From: Chryseobacterium sp. Leaf405
GTDB taxonomy: Bacteria > Bacteroidota > Bacteroidia > Flavobacteriales > Weeksellaceae
Reading direction: 5' to 3'
Length of the DNA stretch: 64,000 nt
Assembly (NCBI RefSeq): GCF_001425355.1
Contig: NZ_LMQN01000002.1
Location: 53,100 to 117,099, forward strand
Below are positions 54,701 through 61,887 of this stretch, in pieces. Numbering within the stretch: position 1 is the stretch's first letter; each line of letters starts with the position of its first letter. The notes beneath the pieces are model-generated. The model ran no database searches, was not told the DNA's origin, and was given only the letters and a program-made list of their open reading frames with translations. The translations under genes were made by a program, and so were the position numbers.

Positions 54701-56826
54701 TTCAGAATAAATTTTTGGATATTGAATTGATTCGTGGGGATGCCAACACTTCAGTTTCTCATTTTGTACAGGAATTTCAGACGATATATAGCGCTGAGCG
54801 TTTTGTTCAGATTTTAAAAGGTTTAGGCAAATCGAATTTGTATGCCAATTATATCTACAGTTATGGTAATGAAAGTATGACCAAACAAAAGCTGTTTTCT
54901 TATTTGTTGTCTAACTGTTATCCATTGGAAAGCGATACGCAGGAATTGTTTAATGAAATGATGAAGAAAGAGAAAATTGCCGAACTTCGTTTGATTCAGG
55001 CTGCCGTTTATGCACCGCAATGGCAGAAATTTATCAGTAATTATTTAGGTTGGAAAGGGTTGGATTCTGCCATCTGGTGGATGCACGCTCACACAAAAAC
55101 AGGTTCTTATCAGGCACAGAATTCCAGTCTGGAAAGTGAAGTGGCAAAATATTCTTCCGTAGATGTTCAGGAATTTCAGGATGGTGCGGTTGATAAAGAT
55201 TGGTTTATCCAAGCCTATAAAGAATTAGGAAAGGCACGTTGGGAAATGTTGTACGAATCTGCAAAATATATCTCTGATGGAAACGGTCACCGAAGGGCAA
55301 GATTGTATTCTGATACGCTGACAGGTGATTTGAAAATAAAAGAAGTAACCGCAAAAGTAAAAGATAAACGTGATCAGGATTATCTTCGAGTGTACGGATT
55401 AGTACCTTTAAGCAAAACAAATCCTGACAAAGACGTTTTAAACCGATACGAATACATTCAGCAATTTAAAAAGGAGAGTAAAGAATTTGGTTCTATGAAA
55501 CAGGCGAGCGAAGCACTGGCGATTCGTGTAGCGTTGGAAAATTTAGCCAGAAATGCTGGTTATCCCGATCCGATTCGTCTGACCTGGGCAATGGAAACAA
55601 AGCAGATTCAAAATCTGTTATCAAAAGAAACTCAGGTTACGATTGATGGCGTTACGGTTGGTTTAATTATTGAGGACGACGGAAAATCTGAATTGGTAGT
55701 TTTCAGAGAGGATAAACAGTTAAAATCAATTCCGCCAAAGATTAAAAAAGATAAAGCGGTTATAGAATTGGCAAATAACCGTAAAATTATGCGTGAGCAG
55801 TGGAGCCGCTCCCGAAAAGGATTGGAAGAAGCCATGATAAGAGGTGATGAATTTTTCTATACGGAAATCAAAAAACTTTTTGAACATCCGGTGATTATAA
55901 AGCATTTAGAAAAGTTAGTTTTTATTTCCAATGATAATACAATAGGATTTTTCCATGATGGAAACTTGGTTGATGCCCAAGGAGAAATTCATGAATTAAA
56001 TGACGAAAGTACACTGAGAATTGCACATTGCGCAGACTTGCATCAATATTCCGTTTGGAGTGATTTTCAGCATTATTGTTTTAAAGAAAAACTGATTCAG
56101 CCATTTAAACAGATTTTCAGGGAACTCTATGTTCCTACACCGGATGAATTGCAGGAAAAATCGGTTTCCCGTCGTTATGCCGGGCATCAGATTCAGCCAA
56201 AACAGGCGTTAGCTTTACTGAAAACCCGAGGCTGGAAAGTAGATTACGAAGAAGGATTGCAGAAAGTGTATCATAAAGAAGGTTTTCAGGTCAAATTATA
56301 TGCTATCGCAGATTGGTTTTCCCCCGCAGATGTTGAAAGTCCGACACTTGAGACGATAGAATTCCATTCGTTAAAAGATTATAAAAATATTCCTTTTGAA
56401 GAAATCAATCCGAGATTGTTTTCTGAGGTAATGCGTGATATTGATCTGGTAGTTTCCGTAGCTCACGTGGGTGGAGTAGATCCGGAAGCGAGCCATTCAT
56501 CCATTGAAATGAGAGCGGTACTAATGAAAGAAACAGCAAGATTGTTTAAAATGGATAACGTAACGATTGAAGGATCTCATGTATTGATTAAAGGACAAAT
56601 GGCAGACTACAGTGTGCATTTGGGAAGTGCAGTTGTACATCAGGTTCCAGGTAAGTATCTGTCGATTCTCCCTGTTCATTCACAGCACCGAGGTCGACTG
56701 TTTTTACCTTTTGCCGATGATGATCCGAAATCTGCTGAGGTTTTATCGAAAGTATTATTATTGGCAAAAGATCATGAAATACAGGATCCGACAATACTTT
56801 CTCAGACTAAAAAAGAATTTGTATAA
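51790..56826 (+). CDS. Giant DUF4132 protein with HEAT-like repeats (MolR/YehI-related)
   Basis: The 1678-aa cytoplasmic protein has a helical-repeat N-terminal two thirds (many helix pairs of HEAT/ARM style, for example IIKALLNSEQQHCWELVEKL). From about residue 1150 it carries the DUF4132 domain: YLRVYGLVPLSK, ALAIRVALENLARNAGYPD, RLTWAMETKQIQNLL, and SRRYAGHQIQPKQALALLKTRGW. DUF4132 is known from E. coli YehI/MolR, where it is combined with a WGR domain. No WGR domain is visible here. Family function is poorly defined. It is the second gene of a two-gene unit closed by a terminator. No AAA or VWA partner genes, seen in some other loci, are present. Confidence 0.8.
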   Translation: MEISEKLKSKKVVDYHKNLKKDLKEQAEKGLLSKLFSKTKLKKEVAEFGLLLLGKNDYFEEITLGSSQAEKIKEHIKSNIWEDKEYYELLVYFFGDKADLVKYIWNKMPFKMYQTGYNRRSFRTPNNERFTLLNQVNLIRTLLELPSIYSYSSGYESYDLSLEEQIIYDTQLSNNRSQFYLWSAAIDTGNKEICQLIEDIIFNKHPEGKVSQNIIKALLNSEQQHCWELVEKLLLAAQRQEGLRQTILESLDETNTQALQYMTNVIVENKLTRFSSIVRSIGTWTGLGWESEKETVVKNIVSLANTYFNNPEQIPEAVKSKNNNEVYMALWVQGVWDVEQTVPYLHELFDKGSIEKKCLAIKFAAETADPYIQMPLYYKAVLDGDLQVLAFAGNPMSTLLSFNIKSKFFINNKDYPNFFEKIHELTQKIEVKEKKFEGKVFSWQNATFKKSDLYASMFYLVGEDNEKLDLVLSYFDQFELVLREQLTRNLLGDFYCYSYSYNFEKKKKAVTPFQKDFAFRIIKDRGESLVASGINVLQQDPLDKEEAMIFYDLFKRKGGTLRKKLIELMLKQEDSVLIPLVEELTTKGDIEQRTASLDIMLQLQKDKRLSEQITKWTMQYAEKAKISDREKSLLDQINPSEDQEILSAKNGFGFYNPSVKSKYELPKVEADSVYAKATQKDKYGFTQSLDHIKKELKNLNDLFLQHKDYEYEVEDWNGSLTKELMGNSFRQIKRNTEGFTGEEIFANYPLHEVWEQWYKDSKLEPRDLFLLTFVESCDRKKFRDFLENYVFYHKDFIPNPLKNDYYWNNPVKNIIASLEYKFAFEEQTDFLIDACSNLFAHLPKDIINYKSKPSEYYYSYNGDGWQSTGFFNVFLQSIPFKKLTDKQFAKVWNLYRWMQFNGLEENIQHTVPDFYLFCKAYELNLITKDELYEGIFTAERAIRDLTTTKFYHNSEKYLEVFPFLKPIIAEIQNKFLDIELIRGDANTSVSHFVQEFQTIYSAERFVQILKGLGKSNLYANYIYSYGNESMTKQKLFSYLLSNCYPLESDTQELFNEMMKKEKIAELRLIQAAVYAPQWQKFISNYLGWKGLDSAIWWMHAHTKTGSYQAQNSSLESEVAKYSSVDVQEFQDGAVDKDWFIQAYKELGKARWEMLYESAKYISDGNGHRRARLYSDTLTGDLKIKEVTAKVKDKRDQDYLRVYGLVPLSKTNPDKDVLNRYEYIQQFKKESKEFGSMKQASEALAIRVALENLARNAGYPDPIRLTWAMETKQIQNLLSKETQVTIDGVTVGLIIEDDGKSELVVFREDKQLKSIPPKIKKDKAVIELANNRKIMREQWSRSRKGLEEAMIRGDEFFYTEIKKLFEHPVIIKHLEKLVFISNDNTIGFFHDGNLVDAQGEIHELNDESTLRIAHCADLHQYSVWSDFQHYCFKEKLIQPFKQIFRELYVPTPDELQEKSVSRRYAGHQIQPKQALALLKTRGWKVDYEEGLQKVYHKEGFQVKLYAIADWFSPADVESPTLETIEFHSLKDYKNIPFEEINPRLFSEVMRDIDLVVSVAHVGGVDPEASHSSIEMRAVLMKETARLFKMDNVTIEGSHVLIKGQMADYSVHLGSAVVHQVPGKYLSILPVHSQHRGRLFLPFADDDPKSAEVLSKVLLLAKDHEIQDPTILSQTKKEFV

Positions 56827-56849
56827 ATTTTAAAAATTTCATTTAAAAA

Positions 56850-56888
56850 AATAGAGATTGTTTCCAAAAAGCAGTCCCTATTTTTTTT
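56850..56888 (+). terminator. Intrinsic terminator after the DUF4132 gene
   Basis: An 11-bp stem with one mismatch and one G-U (AATAGAGATTG with CAGTCCCTATT) is followed by eight T, 24 bp past the stop. Confidence 0.75.
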
Positions 56889-57096
56889 ATTAATTGCCGA
56901 TGTTGAAAAATAATTTTTAAAACAGTTTTCTGTCAAAATATTTTTAAAATACTGGCGTTCTGTATAGCAAGTGACAGGAAGTCTTCAATTAAATAAATTT
57001 CATACGTCTGACCGTAACGAAAACCCCGATCAATAGACTAATCAACCAAAAACATAATTATTCCGAAAAGCTCTACTACATTAAATAATAAACTGA

Positions 57097-59439
57097 ATGC
57101 AAACATCTTTTCTCAAAATTGCCACTTCCGCAGCAGCAATTTGTTTTAGTACCATTGTTTTTGGACAGCAAAAGTACTCGGTAAGCGGCACGGTAAAAGA
57201 CAAAAAAAATGGAGAGTTATTAATCGGAGTAACAGTAAAAGTGGCTGAAGATCCCACCATTTCAGTCGCTGCCAATGAATATGGTTTTTATTCTCTTTCG
57301 CTTCCCAAAGGAACTTATAATTTAATTATTTCCAACCCCGGTTTTAAAGATTTTCAACAAAGTATTAATGTTGAAGATAATGTAAAACAAGACCTTGAGT
57401 TGAGTTCAGGAGAGGGAGAAGAAAGAACAGGGAAAATCGATGAAGTCGTAATTTCCGGCATTAAAAAGGATAAAAATCTGACTTCCGCACAAATGGGAAC
57501 GGAAACTTTAAGTATCAAAAATATCGAAAAGCTACCTGTTTTATTTGGAGAAAAAGACGTAATGAAAACGATACAGCTTTTACCCGGAATCAAAAGTAAC
57601 GGGGAAGGTAGCAGCGGATTTTCCGTGAGAGGTGGCGCAACCGATCAAAACCTGATTTTATTGGATGAAGCGGCAGTTTACAATGCTTCACATCTGCTTG
57701 GATTTTTCAGTACATTTAACAGTGATGCCTTAAAAGATGCAAGTATTATTAAAGGAAACAGCCCTGCTCAGTACGGAGGGCGACTTTCTTCTGTTTTGGA
57801 TGTTAAAATGAAGGATGGAAATAATAAAGATTATAACGTTAACGGAGGAATTGGTTTAATCAGCAGCAGATTGAGCGTTGAAGGACCTATTCAAAAGGAG
57901 AAATCATCATTTATTGTTTCCGGAAGAAGAACTTATGCTGACTTATTTTTAAAAAGCACAGAAGATTTCAAAGACAGTAAATTATATTTTTATGATTTAA
58001 ATTTAAAAGCCAATTATCAGATCAATGAAAATAACCGATTGTATTTATCAGGATATTTCGGACGAGATGTGTTGGGATTGGGCGATACTTTTTCAACAGA
58101 TTGGGGAAATACAACGGCAACTTTACGCTGGAACAGTATTATCAGTAGTAAATTATTCTCAAATACATCTTTTATTTACAGCAATTACAATTATAATGTA
58201 AGTTTAAGCAGTAACAATAATACTTTCGGACTTGATTCTAAAATAGAAGACTGGAATTTAAAACAGGATTTTAGCTGGTTTGCCGGAAATAAACATTCTG
58301 TAAAGTTTGGATTACAATCAATTTATCATACGATTACGCCGAGTAGCGCTTCAGGAACGAGTGTGAGCAGTTTTCCGAGAAATCCGAGATATTCCTGGGA
58401 AAATGCATTATACATCAATGATGATTTTAAAGCGACTGAAAAATTAACCATCAATTACGGAGCAAGACTTTCGATGTTCAGTGTTTTAGGAGGTGATACT
58501 TTTAATACCTATCAAAATGGAGTTCTTACCGATTCTGAATTTTTAGAAAAAGGAAAATTCGGAAAAACGTATGTCAATCTTGAGCCTAGGATTACAGCTA
58601 ATTACAGAATTAATGAAGTCAGCAGCGTGAAAGGAGGATATTCCAGAAATACGCAAAATCTCCATTTATTGAGCAACAGCGGAAGCGGAAATCCTACTGA
58701 TCAATGGATTGGAAGCAGTTATACTGTAAAACCTGAAATTGCAGATCAGGTAAGTGTAGGCTATAGCAGAAATTTTAACAATAATAATTATGAACTGAAT
58801 GCTGAGGTTTATTACAAATCTATGCAGAATCAGATTGATTATAAAAACGGAGCGCAAATCAGTTTCGACACTGCAGCAGACGTTGAAAGTGAATTATTAT
58901 TCGGAAAGGGAAGAGCTTACGGTTTAGAATTGATTGCCAAAAAGAAAAGTGGAAAATTAACAGGTTGGATTTCTTATACTTTATCAAAAACGGAAAGAAA
59001 AATCGACGGAATTAATGATAATCAGTGGTATGATGCAAGACAGGACAAAACGCATGATTTATCAATTGTTGCAACGTATCAGCTGAATCCGAAGTGGTCT
59101 TTCTCAGGATTATTCCTTTACAGCACAGGAAATGCAGTGACTTTCCCAACAGGAAAATATGAACTGAACGGGCAAACGATTTTCCAGTATAGCAATAGAA
59201 ATGCAGACAGAATGCCTGCTTACCACAGAATGGATCTGAGTGCAACGTATGAGCCTAGTGTAGGTTCCAATAAACGCTTCAAAGGTTCTTGGTCGTTTGG
59301 AATTTACAATGTATACGGACGTGAAAATGCGTATACCATTAATTTTGAAGACAATCCGGACAAACCGGGAACGACTCGTGCGATGCAGACTTCATTGTTC
59401 CGTTGGGTACCAAACATCACGTATAATTTCAAATTTTAA
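57097..59439 (+). CDS. TonB-dependent receptor with N-terminal regulatory-like domain
   Basis: The 780-aa outer-membrane protein has a signal peptide, a carboxypeptidase-regulatory-like beta-sandwich (VSGTVKDKKNGELLIGVTV... GTYNLIISNPGF), and a TonB plug with IDEVVISG, LLPGIKSNGEGSSGFSVRGG and LLDEAAVYNASHLLGFFS. The 22-strand barrel ends with ITYNFKF. This subtype (with MLLDEA-like loops and a DUF4249 partner 3 bp downstream) is separate from SusC. The pair typically imports an unknown small molecule, perhaps a siderophore or peptide. It has its own promoter region in the 208-bp gap after the DUF4132 gene. Confidence 0.9.
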   Translation: MQTSFLKIATSAAAICFSTIVFGQQKYSVSGTVKDKKNGELLIGVTVKVAEDPTISVAANEYGFYSLSLPKGTYNLIISNPGFKDFQQSINVEDNVKQDLELSSGEGEERTGKIDEVVISGIKKDKNLTSAQMGTETLSIKNIEKLPVLFGEKDVMKTIQLLPGIKSNGEGSSGFSVRGGATDQNLILLDEAAVYNASHLLGFFSTFNSDALKDASIIKGNSPAQYGGRLSSVLDVKMKDGNNKDYNVNGGIGLISSRLSVEGPIQKEKSSFIVSGRRTYADLFLKSTEDFKDSKLYFYDLNLKANYQINENNRLYLSGYFGRDVLGLGDTFSTDWGNTTATLRWNSIISSKLFSNTSFIYSNYNYNVSLSSNNNTFGLDSKIEDWNLKQDFSWFAGNKHSVKFGLQSIYHTITPSSASGTSVSSFPRNPRYSWENALYINDDFKATEKLTINYGARLSMFSVLGGDTFNTYQNGVLTDSEFLEKGKFGKTYVNLEPRITANYRINEVSSVKGGYSRNTQNLHLLSNSGSGNPTDQWIGSSYTVKPEIADQVSVGYSRNFNNNNYELNAEVYYKSMQNQIDYKNGAQISFDTAADVESELLFGKGRAYGLELIAKKKSGKLTGWISYTLSKTERKIDGINDNQWYDARQDKTHDLSIVATYQLNPKWSFSGLFLYSTGNAVTFPTGKYELNGQTIFQYSNRNADRMPAYHRMDLSATYEPSVGSNKRFKGSWSFGIYNVYGRENAYTINFEDNPDKPGTTRAMQTSLFRWVPNITYNFKF

Positions 59440-59442
59440 TTC

Positions 59443-60249
59443 ATGAAAAATATATTTTTAATCATATTATCAATTTTTTTAGTAACTTCTTGTGAAAAAG
59501 AAATCGACCTTGATTTGGAGGATCAAAGCGGGAAAATTGTCATTGAAGGAAACATAACCGACCAAGCCGGACCTTATTATGTGAAAATTACGAAATCTGT
59601 TGCCTTTACGCAAACTAATCAATATCCTGCAATAGAAAATGCTCAGGTTGTTTTAAGCGATAATACGGGACAAACCGAAACGTTAAGTTATGTCGGCAAC
59701 GGAACGTATCAAACCTCAACTTTTGTGGGACAATCGGGAAGAACGTATACTTTGAAAATCAATGCTGAAGGACAGCAATACACCGCTGAAAGTACAATGC
59801 CTGAAGCCGTTTCATTCGACGGACTGGATCAGGATTCTTTCATGGTTGGAGGAGAAACAAGTTACACACTTTTACCTGTTTTTACAGATCCCACACCTTT
59901 AGGAAACCGCTATCTTTTTGTATATACCGTAAATAACAATCCTAAGAAATTCTTTTCAGAATTTTCTGATAATGTAAATAACGGAATGCCAAATCAAAGA
60001 CCTTTAATTTTACCCAATGATGATGAAGAAGCAGATGATATTAAAGTTGCTGTAGGAGATACAATTCATGTTGAAATGCAATGTATTGATGACAAGGTGT
60101 ACACTTTTTATTCTGCACTTTTACAGCTTTCAGGAGGCGGTCCCGGCGGTGGCGTAACTCCAACGAATCCACCAAGTAATATCACTAATGGGGCGCTGGG
60201 ATATTTTTCGGCACATACGGTGAAAACGAGAAATACCGTGATTCAGTAA
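59443..60249 (+). CDS. DUF4249 outer-membrane lipoprotein
   Basis: The 268-aa protein has a lipobox at FLVTSC followed by EKEIDLDLEDQSGKIVIEGNITDQ, the hallmark of DUF4249. These lipoproteins always seem to occur next to a TonB receptor and probably lie on its outer face, as a SusD-like partner for small ligands. Repeats of Thr/Tyr beta-strands (GNGTYQTSTFVGQSGRTYTL, cut here to GNGTYQTSTF) form a beta-sandwich. It is co-transcribed with the receptor (3-bp gap) and followed by a terminator. Confidence 0.88.
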   Translation: MKNIFLIILSIFLVTSCEKEIDLDLEDQSGKIVIEGNITDQAGPYYVKITKSVAFTQTNQYPAIENAQVVLSDNTGQTETLSYVGNGTYQTSTFVGQSGRTYTLKINAEGQQYTAESTMPEAVSFDGLDQDSFMVGGETSYTLLPVFTDPTPLGNRYLFVYTVNNNPKKFFSEFSDNVNNGMPNQRPLILPNDDEEADDIKVAVGDTIHVEMQCIDDKVYTFYSALLQLSGGGPGGGVTPTNPPSNITNGALGYFSAHTVKTRNTVIQ

Positions 60250-60280
60250 AATCATTAATTTTAAGTTTACTAAATAAATT

Positions 60281-60312
60281 TTTTCAATCCCCGTTTTATA
60301 GCGGGGATTTTT
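60281..60312 (+). terminator. Intrinsic terminator after the DUF4249 gene
   Basis: The stem AATCCCCG with CGGGGATT has an 8-nt loop and a T run. It marks the end of the + strand block and the border of the - strand T6SS cargo region. Confidence 0.85.
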
Positions 60313-60356
60313 TACTCGTTGTCTTAGGATTAAAGAGTGAGATTATGAGAGCCATA

Positions 60357-60689
60357 TTATTTAAAATCAATAAATAATGTGTCATTTTTTCCTTCAATAA
60401 ATGAGAAATTTATTTTTTCACCATGCTGGCTCCATACTGTTTTAATTGTATCGATAGTTGATTCTCTGTTAAAAACTAATAAGTCACCAATTGAGTTTTT
60501 ATCTTTTCTTAATTGAAAAAATCCTTTATCATTTGTATACGTGCAATTATTTTTATTTTGCTCGCAAACTTTTATATTTTCCAAAGGCTTTTTTTGGTGA
60601 TTATATATATACCCTTCATATGATTTTGATGATGGTGTACATGAATTAATAAAAGAAACCGCCATTATATTTATAAAAAAATATTTCAT
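60357..60689 (-). CDS. Putative T6SS immunity lipoprotein C (orphan)
   Basis: The 110-aa lipoprotein has lipobox FINSC (Cys near 17). The mature part reads as a small transthyretin/carboxypeptidase-regulatory-like beta-sandwich: YEGYIYNHQKKPLENIKVCE, then YTNDKGFFQL, and a C-terminus SFIEGKNDTLFIDFK. It is a paralogue of the lipoprotein at 60804, sharing GEKIN.SFIEG.NDTLFID.K. A 14-codon remnant of an effector C-terminus (DVLGMIWLTKIQIK then stop) lies 2 bp upstream of its ATG, so it was once the immunity partner of an effector that has now been lost. The likely site is the periplasm or a membrane face. Confidence 0.65.
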   Translation of the reverse strand: MKYFFINIMAVSFINSCTPSSKSYEGYIYNHQKKPLENIKVCEQNKNNCTYTNDKGFFQLRKDKNSIGDLLVFNRESTIDTIKTVWSQHGEKINFSFIEGKNDTLFIDFK

Positions 60690-60691
60690 TA

Positions 60692-60736
60692 TTATTTAAT
60701 TTGAATTTTAGTTAACCAAATCATTCCTAAAACATC
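60692..60736 (-). pseudogene. 14-codon remnant of a third effector C-terminus
   Basis: In one frame on the minus strand this reads DVLGMIWLTKIQIK and stops 2 bp before immunity gene C. The intact effector ends ...LLKVIWLTKIEIK and the decayed second effector ends ...FGLIWLTKLNIK. In-frame stops lie shortly upstream, so only this tail is left. Confidence 0.75.
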
Positions 60737-60803
60737 CTACCATTCTTATCCTTTTAGCATATAATCGAATATTAGAGAAAAAAGTGAGATCATAAAATAC
60801 GTA

Positions 60804-61142
60804 TTATTTTAAATCAATAAATAATGTGTCGTTTCTTCCCTCAATAAATGAATAATTTATTTTTTCACCACCAGATGTTCGAATTACTTGTATAGAATCA
60901 ATTATTTTATTATTTTTTTGAATCATTAGAAATGTTGAAATCGAATTACTGCGTTTTTTCAATTTAAAAAAAACTTTATCATTAGTAAACGTGAAATTTG
61001 AATTAAAATCCTTTTCAAAAATTTTTAAATGAACATACGGAGCATTTTTATTGTAAATAAATCCTTCATAGGAATTAAAATTAATATCAGAACAATTGTT
61101 GATAATTATTGTTGACAGGAATAATAATATTAGGTTTTTCAT
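60804..61142 (-). CDS. Putative T6SS immunity lipoprotein B (orphan)
   Basis: The 112-aa lipoprotein has lipobox IINNC (Cys near 17). The frame extends 8 codons upstream, but those codons (VNKIEYK) lie in the tail of a decayed effector gene, read in another frame, so the ATG at 61142 is the true start. The mature domain (NSYEGFIYNKNAPY, FTFTNDKVFFKLKK) and the ending SFIEGRNDTLFIDLK match the lipoprotein at 60357. The start overlaps the end of the effector pseudogene as ATGA, the same coupling as in the intact effector-immunity pair. Function is inferred from context. Confidence 0.68.
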   Translation of the reverse strand: MKNLILLFLSTIIINNCSDINFNSYEGFIYNKNAPYVHLKIFEKDFNSNFTFTNDKVFFKLKKRSNSISTFLMIQKNNKIIDSIQVIRTSGGEKINYSFIEGRNDTLFIDLK

Positions 61143-61447
61143 TTTATATTCAATTTTGTTAACCAAATTAACCCAAATATATCTTTTGTTGAGGTTACAA
61201 TAAGATTCTAGTCATACTTAGCTTAACTTGGATTATTTTTAAAATAACGCATGAGATTAATTTCTTTAGAATTTTTTTCAGTATTATAACTATATTTTCC
61301 ATTAGGAACTTGACTTATTTTAGATGAATCATTATGAGAAAAAGAGTATAAAATGCCATTGTAAGCCTTTAGTATTGAATGTCCTAATTCATGTGTTGTT
61401 GTTAAAATTTTAATCTTCTTTTGCTTCGTTTGAATATCCCCACCCAT
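61139..61447 (-). pseudogene. Decayed second effector tip (HELGH metallopeptidase fragment)
   Basis: A 74-codon open stretch (61223-61447) encodes MGGDIQTKQ...LTTTHELGHSILKAYNGILYSFSH and KEINLMRYF, homologous to the last 90 residues of the effector at 61884 (HEIGHEILLTYGGSIYSKSH, GEIDLMKYY). A TAA at 61223 and a TAG shortly after interrupt the frame, but it continues as NLIVTSTKDIFGLIWLTKLNIK and ends in an ATGA overlap with immunity gene B. In-frame stop codons just upstream of 61447 mean that the delivery domain is missing. It is a displaced toxin tip, left next to its own immunity gene. Confidence 0.82.
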
Positions 61448-61488
61448 TACTGTATTTTAACCTCAGTTTGGGCTAAAATGATTATCCA

Positions 61489-61887
61489 CTATTCTTTCTC
61501 CAAATAAATATTATTAAAATTGACAGTATCGATATACTCACCACTTTTATTTTTAAAAGATCTAATGTCTAAGTTCTTTTCCTTATATCCTTTTATTTTC
61601 AAACGATTTACATAAGCCATATGTTTAACTATAAAATTACGTTCTCCCCTTAAATTATAAGGATTATATTCAAAGCGTTCTCCTTTTATAAAAAATTGAC
61701 CTTCATAATTGCTAATTGCTGTATCTGGTGTATTTAATAATGCATTAGGTTTATATATTTTAACATTTTTCAAAGGTTTGTTTTCTTCTTTAGAATAAAC
61801 AGTTCCTTTTATGGAAGGATAATAAACATAATGTTTTTTACAGCTGAATAATAATATCATAAAAACTGCTAAAATTATTTTTTTCAT
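61489..61887 (-). CDS. Putative T6SS immunity lipoprotein A
   Basis: The 132-aa lipoprotein has lipobox LLFSC (Cys near 16). The mature part is a carboxypeptidase-regulatory-like domain: IKGTVYSKEENKPLKNVKIY, then ISNYEGQFFIKG, with a longer C-terminal extension (KNKSGEYIDTVNFNNIYLEKE) than the two other lipoproteins. The start codon overlaps the effector stop as ATGA, so the two are translationally coupled, the usual arrangement for toxin and antidote. It probably sits in the periplasm and blocks the peptidase or shields its target. There is no database evidence; this is inferred from context. Confidence 0.7.
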   Translation of the reverse strand: MKKIILAVFMILLFSCKKHYVYYPSIKGTVYSKEENKPLKNVKIYKPNALLNTPDTAISNYEGQFFIKGERFEYNPYNLRGERNFIVKHMAYVNRLKIKGYKEKNLDIRSFKNKSGEYIDTVNFNNIYLEKE

